Source of the DNA: Talpa occidentalis | Lineage: Eukaryota; Chordata; Mammalia; Eulipotyphla; Talpidae | Length of the DNA: 64,000 bases | Reading direction: 5' to 3' | Assembly: GCF_014898055.3 (NCBI RefSeq) | Contig: NW_026555331.1 | Location: 101,082,684-101,146,683, forward strand | Shown here: positions 13,231 through 25,046 of the stretch, piece by piece | Numbering within the stretch: position 1 is the first letter of the stretch | Layout: each line of letters begins with the position of its first letter | Notes under the pieces: generated by a model | Told to the model about the DNA's origin: nothing | What the model saw: the letters and a program-made list of their open reading frames with translations, nothing else | Database searches by the model: none | Program-made: the position numbers and the translations under genes

Positions 13231-13250
13231 AAAGAAATGATTTGAATCTG

Positions 13251-13533
13251 GGGACTCCCTGGTGGCACAAGTGGCTAAGTCTCAGCACTACAAAGCTATC
13301 AGCAGCTACTACAGCATGAGTTCAATCTCCAGCCAGGGAGCTGACCCACATGGCACAGCAGACCTCTCCTGCCTCTCCTGTCTTGCCCACTGCTCCCCTC
13401 AGCAGTGTATTTCAGTAGACCCGACTGTTCTGTTCCCCACTCTGTCTCCAATGAATCATCTCACCACCCCCATACCTCTGGCCTACACTTCAGTTCTTGT
13501 ATGCATAAATAAATAAAAATAAATCTAAAAAAA
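13251..13533 (+). mobile_element. SINE type B, third of a triplet
   Basis: Starts GGGACTCCCTGGTGG; ends before a fourth target copy, AAACTATTTGAATCT (13536-13550). The five extra bases AATCT also precede its head at 13246-13250. Confidence 0.93.
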
Positions 13534-13985
13534 ATAAACTATTTGAATCTAACTGCTATCCCCACAAATAAAAGTTTTGGCTAAAATACTGAAAGTTTCC
13601 TGTTGCCTTTTGTTGAAGCCTGTAACGTGTTTGTCAAATGAAACAACAACAACAAAATCAAATCCGAAATGAACAAATCTCTAGATTGAGGATGTCCTCT
13701 GGGGAAAGAGGTACATGTAAAAAGACACCACAAAAAATACACTTGCACAAACACTAAGTTTCTTTCTTTAATAATTCAAAGAAAAAGGATGGGGAACCTA
13801 AACATTAAATTAAAAAAAATTAAAAGGTATCAATCAATCACAATGTATGAAACTTACTTATATCCTAATTAAAATAAATTATTAAAAAATTAGACAACTG
13901 AGGAATATCTGATATCAATAAATTAGTACCAATGTTTCTCAAATGTAACAATATTGGTCATTATTTTAAAAGCATCTTTGTTTTA

Positions 13986-14984
13986 AGAGAAACCCTGCCG
14001 ACTGGGAGAAAATTTTTGCACACAACACTAATGATAAAGGACTGATCGGAAAAATCTACAAAGAGCTGATGAAACTCAACAAAAACAAAGAAAATAATCC
14101 AGTCAAAAAATGGGCAGAAGAGCTAAAAAGAAACTTCTCCAAAGAGGAAATGCAAATGGCCAACAGGCATATGAAAAAATGTTCAGCATCACTTGTAATG
14201 AGGGAAATGCAAATCAAAACTAAAATGAGGTACCATCTTACACTAGTGAGAATGGCACATATCAAAAAAACTAGCAACAACAAATGTTGGCGAGGTTGTG
14301 GAGAAAAAGAAACTCTCCTGCACTGCTGGTGGGAGTACAAACTGGTTCAACCACTATGGAGAGCTGTGTGGAGATTTCTTGACTACTAAACATAGAGTTT
14401 CCATATGATCCAGCAATTCCACTCCTAGGTATTTACCCAAAGGACACAGAAACATCAATTCCAAAGGGCACCTGCATCCCTGTTTATAGCAGCACTATTT
14501 ACAATAGCTAAGCTATGGAAACAACCCAAATGCCCAAAAATAGATGACTGGATCAAGAAGATGTGGTCCATATACATAATGGAATATTACTCAGCAATCA
14601 AAAAAGATAAACACATCCAGTTTGCAGCATCATGGATGGAGCTAGAAGGGATCATGTTCAGCAAAATAAGTCAGAAAGAAAAAGAAAAATATAGGATGGT
14701 CTCACTCATAGCAGGAATTTAGAAAACCTAAATAAGGGACCAGGAAAAAGACTAATTAATACAAATAAAAATCAAAATCAACAAGCAACTATAAACCAGA
14801 GACATACCAAAGTGGGGTGGAAGGGAGAAGAGGAAGGACTAGGGTCAAAATAAGGGAGGGTGCAATTCTATGGGGGAATATAACCAAAATGATAATGCAT
14901 ACATTGTGCAAAAATGAAAAATGATGTAAGAATTATATAAAGTAAAATATTAATTAAAAAAAGAATGATGAAGAAAGAAAAAAA
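13986..14984 (+). mobile_element. 5'-truncated L1 with target duplication
   Basis: About 1 kb of L1 with the ORF2 C-terminal end (GACTGGGAGAAAATTTTTGC onward, including the [15 protein letters not shown] zinc-knuckle-like region near 14288), 3' UTR and A-rich tail. Flanked by ATCTTTGTTT at 13974-13983 and 14985-14994. The reading frame is largely intact up to a stop at 14390 and a frame change, so the copy is fairly young but dead. Confidence 0.93.
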
Positions 14985-15364
14985 ATCTTTGTTTAGATAA
15001 TTTAGAGATGTAATAATATACTTGTTGTCTTGAATTTGCTCTGAAATAATCAGGGGGAGGTGTGGCATCAGGGCTTAGGACATCAAATAAGGCTAGTTAC
15101 TAACTGGTGATTCTTGAGGTTGGGTGATAGATATTTTAATTATTATCTCTGCTGTAATATTTTGGAATTTCCACATTTGTTTCCTGTTCTTTAAAATCTA
15201 GAACTCACCATTCTCACAAATCATAGGTACATTCCATCAAAATCAAACTCTGGGCTTACTAGTACTTCTTACCAAGAGGAAGGAAGTTTTAGAAGAAAAA
15301 TATTAAGTTTACATAAGTTTACAATTAGTATATAATTAAGTTTGCATCTGACTAAAATAAAGAA

Positions 15365-15815
15365 GGCTTTGTTGGGGAGAAAGGATGTCCTGAACAAACT
15401 CTTCAAATAGGTTTTATGGATTCCACCCCAACTCAGACCAAAGAGATCCAAGACACCAAGAACTACCCAAATCCCATAATGTCATCACCACGGAAGGGAG
15501 GATTGCTGGGAAATGAGGGTGGAGTTAAGCAGCCAGGTTTGGCATATAACCAGACATGGGGGCCTTGGGAGTCCTTGGTTTTCGTCAGCTTTCAGCATGT
15601 TATTGGGATTCCAGCTCAGCAAAACTGGTAAGATGAATTCACCAATTTATCTCTCTCTTTCTCCCTGAGTTATTCATTTCTTCATTTCCCTTTTTTGTAA
15701 ATAAACCCTTTATTACCCTTTTTGTGTGTATCTGCAGCTGAGTCCCAGTATAAGTCCCTTTTAAGCGAATGAGTGAGGACCCACAGTCAGGCTAACTCAT
15801 TTCACATTGGGGTTG
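15365..15815 (+). mobile_element. Probable LTR plus primer-site fragment of an ERV
   Basis: This stretch reads like an LTR in plus orientation: a GC-richer U3-like part, CATATAACC near 15542 as a TATA-like box, AAATAAACCC near 15699 as the polyadenylation signal, and a T/C-rich U5 ending CATTTCACA. This is followed at once by TTGGGGTTGCCCAG, which sits where a TGG-type primer-binding site would. No partner LTR or coding part was seen. The left edge is uncertain. Confidence 0.4.
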
Positions 15816-16031
15816 CCCAGTAACAGCTTAAGGACTTTCATGCACATAAACTTCCATCATATTGGAATTCCCCACATTATGGGAAAAATAAAAAGATCCT
15901 AAGTCTTCTTTTTCTTAGAAGACTAGTACATTTATATTCATTTTGTTTCACTAACTACAGTATAATTTGACATATAGGATATTTTCACAAAAATTTTAAT
16001 GAAGTACTCTGTTTAAAAGGGAACCTTTGCT

Positions 16032-16299
16032 GGGCCTCCCCGGTGGCGCAGCGGTTGAGCGCTGGGCTGCGAAGCTGCCCGCAGCCTCTGCAGTGCAGGT
16101 TCGATCCCCGGCTGCCAGGCGAGGGTCCCACATGGCGCGCAAATCTCTCCTGCTGCCCGCTGCTCCCTTCAGCAGTGTATTTCGTCAGTCTGCCTGTTCT
16201 GTTCCCCGCTCTGGTGAATTCTCTCACCCTCCCATGCTTCTGACTGTACCCAGTGCTTGTATGGATAAATAGATAAAATCTTTAAAAAAAAAAAAAAAA
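16032..16299 (+). mobile_element. SINE type A
   Basis: Full-length; AAAGGGAACCTTTGCT and AAAGGAAACCTTTGTT flank it. Confidence 0.95.
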
Positions 16300-16539
16300 A
16301 AGGAAACCTTTGTTCCATTATGACAATTCTACGCAATTTTCACTTATGCCAGTTCTGATACAAAAAATGTTACAGATGAAAAATAACATCCCTTAATTAT
16401 CAAGACTGAAGTCAGCAGCATCCAGATTAGTCATTTTCAGATTATATCTGCCACAACTACAATTTAAAAATATTTTTAATTCAATGATATTTAGAATGAA
16501 AATAACAACAGATGCCATTTATCTGTGATTTCTAGTGGG

Positions 16540-16740
16540 TGGAACACCTCACCAGACACTTGAAATATATTTTCACTATATAGTATATATCCTTAGTATA
16601 TATCTTTATACTAACCAAATTAAGCAAGCATTAATACTCCCATCCCATTTTACAGATTAAGGAAACATTCTCAAGAGATTATTTTGACCAAAGTGAAAAA
16701 AGCAAGAAGAAGAAAAGTGAAATTCAAACTCATAACTTCA
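16540..16740 (-). repeat. Probable MIR fragment
   Basis: TCCCATCCCATTTTACAGAT followed by TAAGGAAACATTCTCAAGAG fits the reverse MIR core; flanks are too decayed to place edges. A similar trace lies at 16890-16930. Confidence 0.5.
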
Positions 16741-19728
16741 ATTTCCATATTCTTCCTACCTTAATTTTAGCTGTCTACTAGTTGATTTTCATGCAAGGGG
16801 AAAAACACCTATCTTCAGGACAAGAGCCCAATAAAATCCCAGCAACATAAATTCCAATCTCCTGGAGAAAATACTAAAAATTACCCAATTTAATCCCCAT
16901 CTTATAGAGGAGGCTCAAGAAAATCATATCAATAGAAAGTAGGTCATTTCAAGGCAACCAAACATCCAACCCCACCCAGAAACTAATGACACATAAGTCA
17001 AATAACTTGTACTAACAGTTAGTACCCACAATATTTCATGAAGTTCTCATCTACTGGGAAGTCATTTCAAAAGTAGTAAGACAGAAGTGGTTTTTTCCCA
17101 CATAGGATTTCAGTAACTATATTTCATACTTCCAACTAAATTACATTGTGAAAAATGACAACTTTTTAGTAGCAATAATGATAAAATCTACTTCATAAAT
17201 TTAAAACACCTAGATATTAAAAAATTCAGTGCCTTTACTTTCTCTCATAATGTGTTGCATATGGTTCAAGTTCAACTTAAAAGGTGGTATGTTAAAACCA
17301 TGCCCCCATTATGATAATCTGGGTGCAATATCATACTTATTATTAATATGATCATTCCCAGTAACAGGAGAAATAAAACTAACACATCTCAAAACCCATA
17401 GAGGATGCAAGTCTCTTGAAAGAAGAAAGTTCTTAAGGTTTTCTTTATTTTGGTCCTCAGTATCTCACAATGTGGATGTGATCGTGTAAGTTTAATGTAA
17501 GCCAAAAGGAGAAGAGGTGCTGACCATCAAAGGTACAAATATCTTTCACCTCTGCACAGTAGGTACCCTCAAGAGAAACCATGTACATCTACTTGCCCTG
17601 AGGCTTTCTCTGTAACACAGACACCATGAGTTTAAAATGGACCTTTTATTCCCTCGACTCCCAGATGTTCTAACCCCTTTTGAAAGCTTTACTATTAGAA
17701 AAACCATCACAAACTAAAGCTGTCATTAACAATCTATACAGGGTATTAAACTTTAGTGGGCTGGGCTTTAGACTTTAACACCTTGTAAAAATGTTGAAAT
17801 AAAAGCTTATGCATTTTCAAAACACTTAAAAACGTGTTAAATGGCCAAACACTGTAATTAATTGCCTGAAGACTGACTTGTAGAAATACGTGCAAAACTA
17901 AAGTCGTGCAAACAAGACTATCCACCAGAGGGCAGCACACCAAGACTCGGGACACCTCTAACCATCAATCAGTATCTGCCCACATAACCTGTTTTATTTT
18001 TACCCAGCTTATAAAAGAGTTGCAAAAGTTTTCATTTTTTCTTCCAAGAGGTCCTAACTTACACATACATTTACATTAAGCATACTCTACTGACGACTTT
18101 AATACATTTTAAATTTAGAAGTACGATATGTTACTCACAATAAAGGGATTTTAAATCCCTTTATTAAGGACTTATCTTTGGACACAATTTAAATAGTTAT
18201 TTACTCCTAAGTTCAGAGATTTTAGGCATTTTGGGGACTTGGAATAATTTTAAATATATATAGTGGATAACTTAAAAATCAGTTGCAGAATTCTATCTTC
18301 GGTCTAATACAATCGGAAAAACAAATAGGAAAAATACTGTGTATAATTAACTTGGTCTATCTTTTCAAGAGTTTGTAGATTCATAGTATTGACAGTGTCG
18401 AGACTAAACAAACAGAATTATGAAAAACAACCAGAACCAGATTTACTTTTAATACTTGCATCTTAAAATTCTATAGATAAAATACAAGCCTGAGAGTCCT
18501 TTCTTCTAGGAACCTTAAATTACCTAATCAGATAGTCTGACTCAGTCCAGCTATGCTTTGGAAGTTACCACCAATGATGACATGCTAAAAATACATTAAT
18601 GCACATATGATTCTTATAAATCTGCTTTACAACTCAATAAAGCTACTGAAAAATGTTAGTTTTTCCTCTTTCAAACTTGTAAGTTAATACTTTTCAGTCT
18701 CCTTGGCATGTGGGCACACTGATTATCATTGGGAGGGCTCAATAGATATGCTTAAACAAAATAAAACAGCAAGTCAGTCACAAGAAAAATGGCTAATAGG
18801 AATAGCATTAAAATGCAGTCTTGAAGCAGATTTATTATCAACTTGCTATGGATTAATGTAATCTTGAAAATGGTAAGTTTTTGTTCAAAGTCTACTAATA
18901 TAGAGCTATATTTTTAAGAATCTTAATTTTTAGCATTATGATGTTTTCTTCTTTGCTGGGATAACAAGAAAATGTAAGGATATACTCAGACTTTGCTCAG
19001 ATCAATCTCAAGATTTTAAGTTGTTTTAGTGTTTCTGTGAATTCATTTCAGAAATATTCTCTTGTTATGAAAATATCCACCTAAGTCCTTCAATAAATTT
19101 AGAGACTTAAGGTGTCGGTATATCAATCAAATTAAAAATTACAACAAAGCTAGCTAACTAAAAAGCTTATTTGACCTTTGAAAGTAATATAGAGAAACAT
19201 CAACTTCTTTGAATTACTGTCGTAAAATTAAAAACTTGTCCTGAAAAAGTTAAATATTAATACACAAATCTAATATATCCAAAACTAAAATGTGTCAGAT
19301 CTAAATATTAAAACAATAAACCAAAAAAAAAAAATTATGGTGACATTTTAAATGAAAGTGTTTAAAGTTCAAAGCATATAACTAATCTTAGATATATAAT
19401 GCAGTATTGAATTACTTGCTATAATTCCATTATGAGATATTAAGTAGGTTAAGGGCTATTAGTTTAAACAAGTCTATAAAATCATAGTCAGTCTGATGTG
19501 CAGAAAATGTTTTATACTTCCACCTGGAATTAAAATACACCAATATTTAAATTGTTAAAAATCCATTAATGTACACTTCAATTTAAAATATTGCTAAAAG
19601 TTTAAAAACTAAAATAACTTCCTTCTTTAGAATCTTGAACTATTTCCTGTAAGCTTACAAATCAGATTTTCCAGAAGTTTTACTAAGATTTTTCTGTAAA
19701 AATTCTAATTTTAAAAATAACAGGTCGG
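16741..19728. other. 3-kb SINE-free intronic stretch
   Basis: No SINE or L1 copy; one palindrome at 18139. This is the longest repeat-poor part of the left 41 kb. Confidence 0.6.
18139..18165. repeat. 27-bp perfect palindrome with 1-nt centre
   Basis: AATAAAGGGATTT, T, AAATCCCTTTATT. No element recognised around it. Confidence 0.9.
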
Positions 19729-20260
19729 GAGCCTCCCCGGATGAGCGCTGGGTTGCTAAGCTGCCCGCAGCCTCTGCAGCGCCGGTTCGTTCCCCAGCCA
19801 CCGGGTGATGGTCCCACACGGCCCGCAGACCCCTCCAGCCACCCGCTGCTCCCCTCAGCAGTGTACTTCGTCAGTCTGCCTGTTCTTCTCCCCACTCTGG
19901 CTCAGGTGAATTCTCTCTCCCTCCCGCACTTCTGATGGTACCCACTTCTGACTGTATAAATAAAATAATTTTTTAAAAAGATTTATTTATTTATTTATAC
20001 AAGCACTGGGTACAGTCAGAAGCGCGGGAGGGTGAGAGAATTCACTAGAGCCAGAGCGGAGAGCAGAGCAGGCAGACTGACGAAATACACTGCTGAGGGG
20101 AGCAGCGGGCGGCAGGAGAGTTCTGAGCGCCATGTGGGACCCTCACCGGGCGATTGAACCGGCCTTGCAGAGGCTGTGGGCAGCTTTGCAGCCCAGGACT
20201 CGACCACTGTGCCACCGGAGAGGCCCAAATAAATAAATTCTTTAAAAAAAAATTATTTAA
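19729..20260 (+). mobile_element. SINE type A, split by an inverted SINE
   Basis: Head lacks the A-box region (CCCCGGATGAGCGCTGG). The tail is broken at about 19974 and resumes at 20226 with AAATAAATAAATTC. Confidence 0.88.
19975..20225 (-). mobile_element. SINE type A nested in the tail of another SINE
   Basis: Minus copy inserted in the A-rich tail of the plus copy at 19729, making an inverted pair with almost no spacer. Confidence 0.9.
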
Positions 20261-20460
20261 AAAAATGAACAAAAGGTAGCCAAAAAAGGCAGTTTAAGAA
20301 CATCATTAGAAAAAAATAACAAAAAATAATGTATTAAAATAAAGATTTTTAAAGAAATTTTCTAGGCACAAGAGTAAGGGGGAAACATCATAATTAAATT
20401 TAGGGCGCTGACCAAGTTCCAGTAAATACATGTACATGCTATTTAAAAGAACTGCTATGA

Positions 20461-20728
20461 GGGCCTCCCCTGGTGGCGCAGGCGGTTGAGCATAGAGCTG
20501 TGAAGCTGTCCGCAGCCTCTGCAGCGCCAGTGCTATCCCGGCTGGCCAGCAAGGGTCCCACATGGCGCAGCAGACCTCTCCTGTAGCACCCGCTGCTCCC
20601 CTCAGCAGTGTATTTTGTCAGTCTGCCTGTTCTGTTCCCCGCTCTGACTCTGGTGAATCCTCTCACCCTCCCACGCATCTGGCCTGTACCCCAGTTCTTG
20701 TATAAATAAATTAATTTTAAAAAAAGAC
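20461..20728 (+). mobile_element. SINE type C
   Basis: Full-length; perfect duplication AAAAGAACTGCTATGA (20445-20460 and 20730-20745). Confidence 0.95.
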
Positions 20729-21094
20729 TAAAAGAACTGCTATGAGGTTTTCAGATGTTGAGGGGGAAGAAGGGGTTGTTCTTTATTTACTTTTGGTTAA
20801 ATATTAAATAACATATTTCTTCTTGCTGTATTTGATGAAGGGGTAAAACCACATGCTAGAGTTTTCAGAATATTAGAATAATCTGTAACAAGTACTAATA
20901 ATAAAGTCTATCATAATGCTAATATCCTATTAATTAAAAAGAGATGTTTAAAGATGTTATATTGTCAGTTCATATATGCATGTAAATATACTTTGTCCTA
21001 AATCAAGATCCCACCATTTTAACAGTATTGTTAAAACATACTATATTACCACAACTTTATCTTCATGTTCCCACCTTAAAAATTACTTTTTAAG

Positions 21095-21338
21095 GGGGCC
21101 TCCCTGGTGGCACTGAGATGCAACCTATGAAGTAATCCCCAGCCTCTGCAGCATGAGTTCGATCCCCTGGCCGGCCAGGGAGCAGACCTCTCCTGACTCA
21201 CCCACTGCTCCCCTCAGCAGTATATTTCAGTCAGTCTGCCTGTTCTGCTCCCCACTCTGTGTCTGGTGAATCCTCTCAACCCCCACACCTCTGGCCTGTA
21301 CCCCAGCTCTTATATGTATAAATAAATAAATCTTTTTT
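21095..21338 (+). mobile_element. SINE type B, first of a pair
   Basis: Head lacks part of the A-box region; target AAAATTACTTTTTAAG is repeated with changes (AAAATTGCTTTTAAAG) before the next SINE. Confidence 0.92.
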
Positions 21339-21355
21339 TAAAATTGCTTTTAAAG

Positions 21356-21625
21356 GGTCCTCCCTAGTGACACAAGGAGTTAAGTGTCTGCACTACAAAG
21401 CAATCAGCAGCTACTGCTGCACGAGTTTGGTCCCAGGCCTGGAGGTGACCCATATTGCACAGCAGACTGCTCCTGTCTCACCCACTTCTCCCCTAGCAGT
21501 ATATCTCAGTCAATTCACCGTTTCTGCTCCCCACTCTGTCTCTGGTGAATCCTCTCAACTTCCACACATCTGGCCTGTATCCCGGTTCTTATATGCATAA
21601 ATGAGTAATCTTAAAAAAAATATAT
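21356..21625 (+). mobile_element. SINE type B, second of a pair
   Basis: Diverged copy starting GGGTCCTCCCTAGTG; older-looking than its neighbour. Confidence 0.9.
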
Positions 21626-21755
21626 AAAAACATAGCATGCAATTGCTATATTGTGGACAATCTACTATCACATCATTTTCCATCTGTACTGCGTCATGCC
21701 TTCAGTACACCACCACCATACTAAATGCCCCTTTCACCTTAAAAACCCTTACTTT

Positions 21756-22038
21756 GGGGCCTCCCCGGTGGCGCAGCGGTTGAGCCCTGGGTTGCGAAGC
21801 TGCCCGCAGCCTCTGCAGCACCGGTTCGATCCCCGGCTGCTCCGGGGCCACCAGAGGAGGGTCCCACATGGCCCGCAGACCTCTCCTGCCGCCTGCTGCT
21901 CGCCTCAGCAGTGTACTTCGGTCCTTCTGCCTGCTCTGCTCCCCGCTCTGGCTCTGGTGAATTCTCTCACCCTCCCGCGTGTCTGACTGTACCCAGTGCT
22001 TGTATAAATAAAAAAATAAATAAATCTTTTAAAAAAAA
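21756..22038 (+). mobile_element. SINE type A with 'CTGCTCCGGGGCCACC' insertion
   Basis: Carries the longer middle and CGGTCCTTCTGCCTGCTCTG signature shared by the copies at 38949, 41405, 57631 and 61776. Confidence 0.94.
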
Positions 22039-22052
22039 GAGAGACAGAAACA

Positions 22053-22326
22053 GGGTCTCCCTGGTGATGCAAAGGGTTAAGACACAGCACTATAAGGTTA
22101 TCCGCAGCCAGTGCAGCACAAGTTTGATCCCAGGCCAGGGAGCTGACCCACATGGGACAGCAAGCCTCTCCTGATTTACCCGCTGCTCCCCTCAGCAGCG
22201 CATTTCAGTCAGTCTGCCTGTTCTGTTCCCCACTCTGTCTCTGGTGAGTCCTCTCACCCCCTGCACCTCTGGCCTGTACCCCAGTTCTTATATGCATAAA
22301 TCAATCTTTTTTTAAAAAAAAAAAAG
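22053..22326 (+). mobile_element. SINE type B next to the previous SINE
   Basis: Starts GGGTCTCCCTGGTGATGC; GAGACAGAAACAG before it and GAGAAACAGAG after it look like a decayed duplication. Confidence 0.92.
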
Positions 22327-22559
22327 TATATGAGAAACAGAGTCTTTATGGTGTGTCAAAATACTTCCCCACAAAATTCTTCATACAGAGGAAAATATAA
22401 CTTTACACTGGAGAAGTCTGGCAGACAACACTCTAACCAAGTGATCCAAGTTAACCTTTCCACTACTAGAACAATACCACCACTTCATGCCCCCAAAGTG
22501 TTTCACAAGGGACAATCATTTCTGCAGGATCCTACCAAAAACACACCAACTGATTCTAA

Positions 22560-23034
22560 TCACAGGGAGATATCAGACCAATACATATTGAGCAACATTC
22601 TACAAAACAACATGCTCATACTCCTAAAAAACATGATGGTCATGAGAGATAAAAGACTAGGAAAACATACCAGATTAAAAGAAACCAAAGAAACAACACA
22701 GATAATGCAGTCTGTAATCTTCAGAAAAAGGACATGAGGGGAAAACTGGCAAAAAAGGAACAGTATCTGTAGATTAAACACTACTGAATCAATGTTAATT
22801 TTTAAATTTTTATCAGTTTTCTGTGGTCATGTAATAGAATGTCCTTGTTTTGGGGAGACACAAGCTGAGGTATTTAGAGGTAAATGGCAGTCTAACTGTA
22901 AGTCACTTTCAAATATTCCAGAAAATGTAAAGTAGTCAAAACTAACATTTGGGGGGATAGGACAGAGGCCATATGGACAATCTTTCACTGTTTGCAACTT
23001 TTCTATAATTTGAAATAAAAAGCAGTAAAGCCCT
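22560..23034 (+). mobile_element. Old L1 3' end (L1M type)
   Basis: The order of words follows the 3' end of ancient L1M elements: AGATTAAAAGAAACCAAAGAAAC, GAAAAAGGACATGAGGGG, AAAACTGGC, TCAATGTTAATTTTTAAA, TCTGTGGTCATGTAATAGAATG, and finally GCAACTTTTCTATAATTTGAAATAAAAAG. The plus-strand ORF at 22330-22737 is partly this repeat and is not a gene. Confidence 0.7.
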
Positions 23035-23195
23035 CCCTTTAAGCCACAACCCCAGCAACTGCTATTCCATTTGTCTCAAACTGCAACAGGAAACTCTTTG
23101 AAAGCCTACCCGGTGCAGTCTCTTCACCCATCCACCCATCCGTTCGCAGACCAGCACCAGGATTCAGCCCGACTGCTCCATCAAAATGACACATA

Positions 23196-23468
23196 GGGCC
23201 TCCCTGGTGGTGCAAGGGGTTAAGCACCCCACTATGAAGCAATTCACAGCCTCTGCAATATGAGTTCGATGCCCAGCTGGCCAGGGAGCAACCCACATGG
23301 CACAGCAGACCTCTCCTGTCTCACCCGCTGCTCCCCTCAGCAGTGTATTTCGTCAATCTGCCTGTTCTGTTCCCCACTGTCTCTGGTGAGTCCTCTCACC
23401 CCCTGTATCTCTGGCCTGTACCCCAGCTCATGTATGCATAAATAAACAAATCTTTAAAAAAAAAAAAA
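23196..23468 (+). mobile_element. SINE type B, first of a pair
   Basis: Full-length; ATGACACATA upstream and ATCACACA downstream suggest a shared target with the next SINE. Confidence 0.93.
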
Positions 23469-23475
23469 TCACACA

Positions 23476-23743
23476 GGGTCTCTCCTGGTGACACAGGCAG
23501 TTGAGCGCCACACTGTGAAGCTGTCCGCAGCCTGCAGCGCCGATTCGATACCAGCCAGCTGACGAGGGTCCCACATGGCACAGCAGACCTCTCCTGTCTC
23601 GCTCGCTGCTCCCCTCAGCAGTGTATTTCAGTAGGTCTGCCTGTTCTGTTCCCCGCTCTGTCTCTGATGTATCCTCTCATCCTCCCGTGCATCTTGCCTG
23701 TACCCTGGTTCTTGTATAAAATAAATAAATCTTAAAAAAAAAA
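23476..23743 (+). mobile_element. SINE type C, second of a pair
   Basis: Starts GGGTCTCTCCTGG at the target copy left by the preceding SINE; AATCACATA follows its tail. Confidence 0.92.
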
Positions 23744-24209
23744 ATCACATATAGCAGGACCCTAAGTGATTATGTTGCCAACTCCATCCTCAATCTACTC
23801 AAGGTTATCTGTGCATCACTGATGAGTCCTCTGATTTTACAAACTTTCATTTTTGACCTCCAGGTATTTTTTTCAAGATTCTCCTACCTCAAGGACCTAG
23901 CCTCAGGCTCCATCATGGATACGCTCTCTTGTATCCCTCATCTCCTCAGGCCCTTCCTCCATCTACCACCTAGTCACTGAGCTATCTCCACACGTCAAAC
24001 AAGCATCTTGAAATTACTTGGCCAAACCAAATGCATTGTTATCCTGTCTTATCATGTTGCTCCCATTATACTGCTCACAGCAATTAGTGGGATCTCAGCC
24101 TTCCAGTCCCTTAAGCAATAAATGGTCAAGGAATCCCCGGCTCTTTCATCACTCTACACCCAATCAATCCACACTTGCTATTGACTCCATCTTTAAAACA
24201 GGAAATTCT

Positions 24210-24470
24210 GGGCCTCCCTGGTGGTGCAAGGGGTTAAGCACAGCACTATGAAGCTATCCGCAGACTCTGCAGTACGAATTCTATCCCTGGCCTGCCTGGG
24301 AGCTACCCACATGGCGCAGCAGACCTCTTCTGCCTTGCCCGCTGCTCCAGTGTATTTCAGTCAGTCTGCCTGTTCCCTACTCTGTCCCTGGTGAATCCTC
24401 TTACCCCCCCACACACCTCTAACCTGTACCCCAGTTCTTGTAGGCATAAATAAATAAATCTTTAAAAAAA
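24210..24470 (+). mobile_element. SINE type B
   Basis: Near full-length; a few bases missing after the GCTCC of the body. Confidence 0.93.
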
Positions 24471-24780
24471 ATGGAGAAGCTTTGATGAAATACTGTGAAA
24501 GGTCATTGTTGCATTATAATTACTGAAAGGGAAAAAAGTCATTGTCCAAGACAAGAAAAATACCTACCCTGTGATAGGAACAAATGTAGTTATTTTCTAA
24601 ATTTAATCAACGGTTACTTAGGGCAAGGAAAGCTGGCTGGAAAATGTCAGAGGTGGGACTCTTTACTTGGTCATAAATACAATGAGTCACCACAAACTTC
24701 CAGACTCAAAACATCTAAATAGGCAATAGAAACTTTTATGGTGCCCTGTGATCCTAGTTAGATTTACAAATCTAAAGAAA

Positions 24781-25046
24781 GGGCCTCCCTGGTGGTGCAG
24801 CAGGTTGAGCACAGTGCTGTGAAGCTGTCTGCAGCCACTGCAGTGTGGGTTCAATTCCCGGCCGGCCAGGGAGAAACCCACATGGCACGGCAGACCTCCC
24901 CTGCCTCACGGGCTGCTCCCCTCAGCAGTGCTTTTCCAACTGTCTGCCTGTTCTGCTCCCCACTCTGTCTCTGGTGAATTCCCTCACCCTCTCACGCCTC
25001 TGGCCTGTACCCCAGTTCTTGTATAAAAGAAAAATCTTCAAAAAAA
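24781..25046 (+). mobile_element. SINE type C
   Basis: Full-length; AAATCTAAAGAAA duplicated at 24768-24780 and after the tail. Confidence 0.95.

Noticed and set aside
12680..13550. Regular repeats with unique spacers, CRISPR-like at first sight
   Set aside because: The repeated units are eukaryotic SINE target duplications; the spacers are SINEs.
14069..14389. 106-codon plus ORF
   Set aside because: L1 ORF2 C-terminal fragment within a 5'-truncated L1, not a host gene.
22330..22737. 135-codon plus ORF
   Set aside because: Largely covered by an old L1 3' end and SINE tail sequence.
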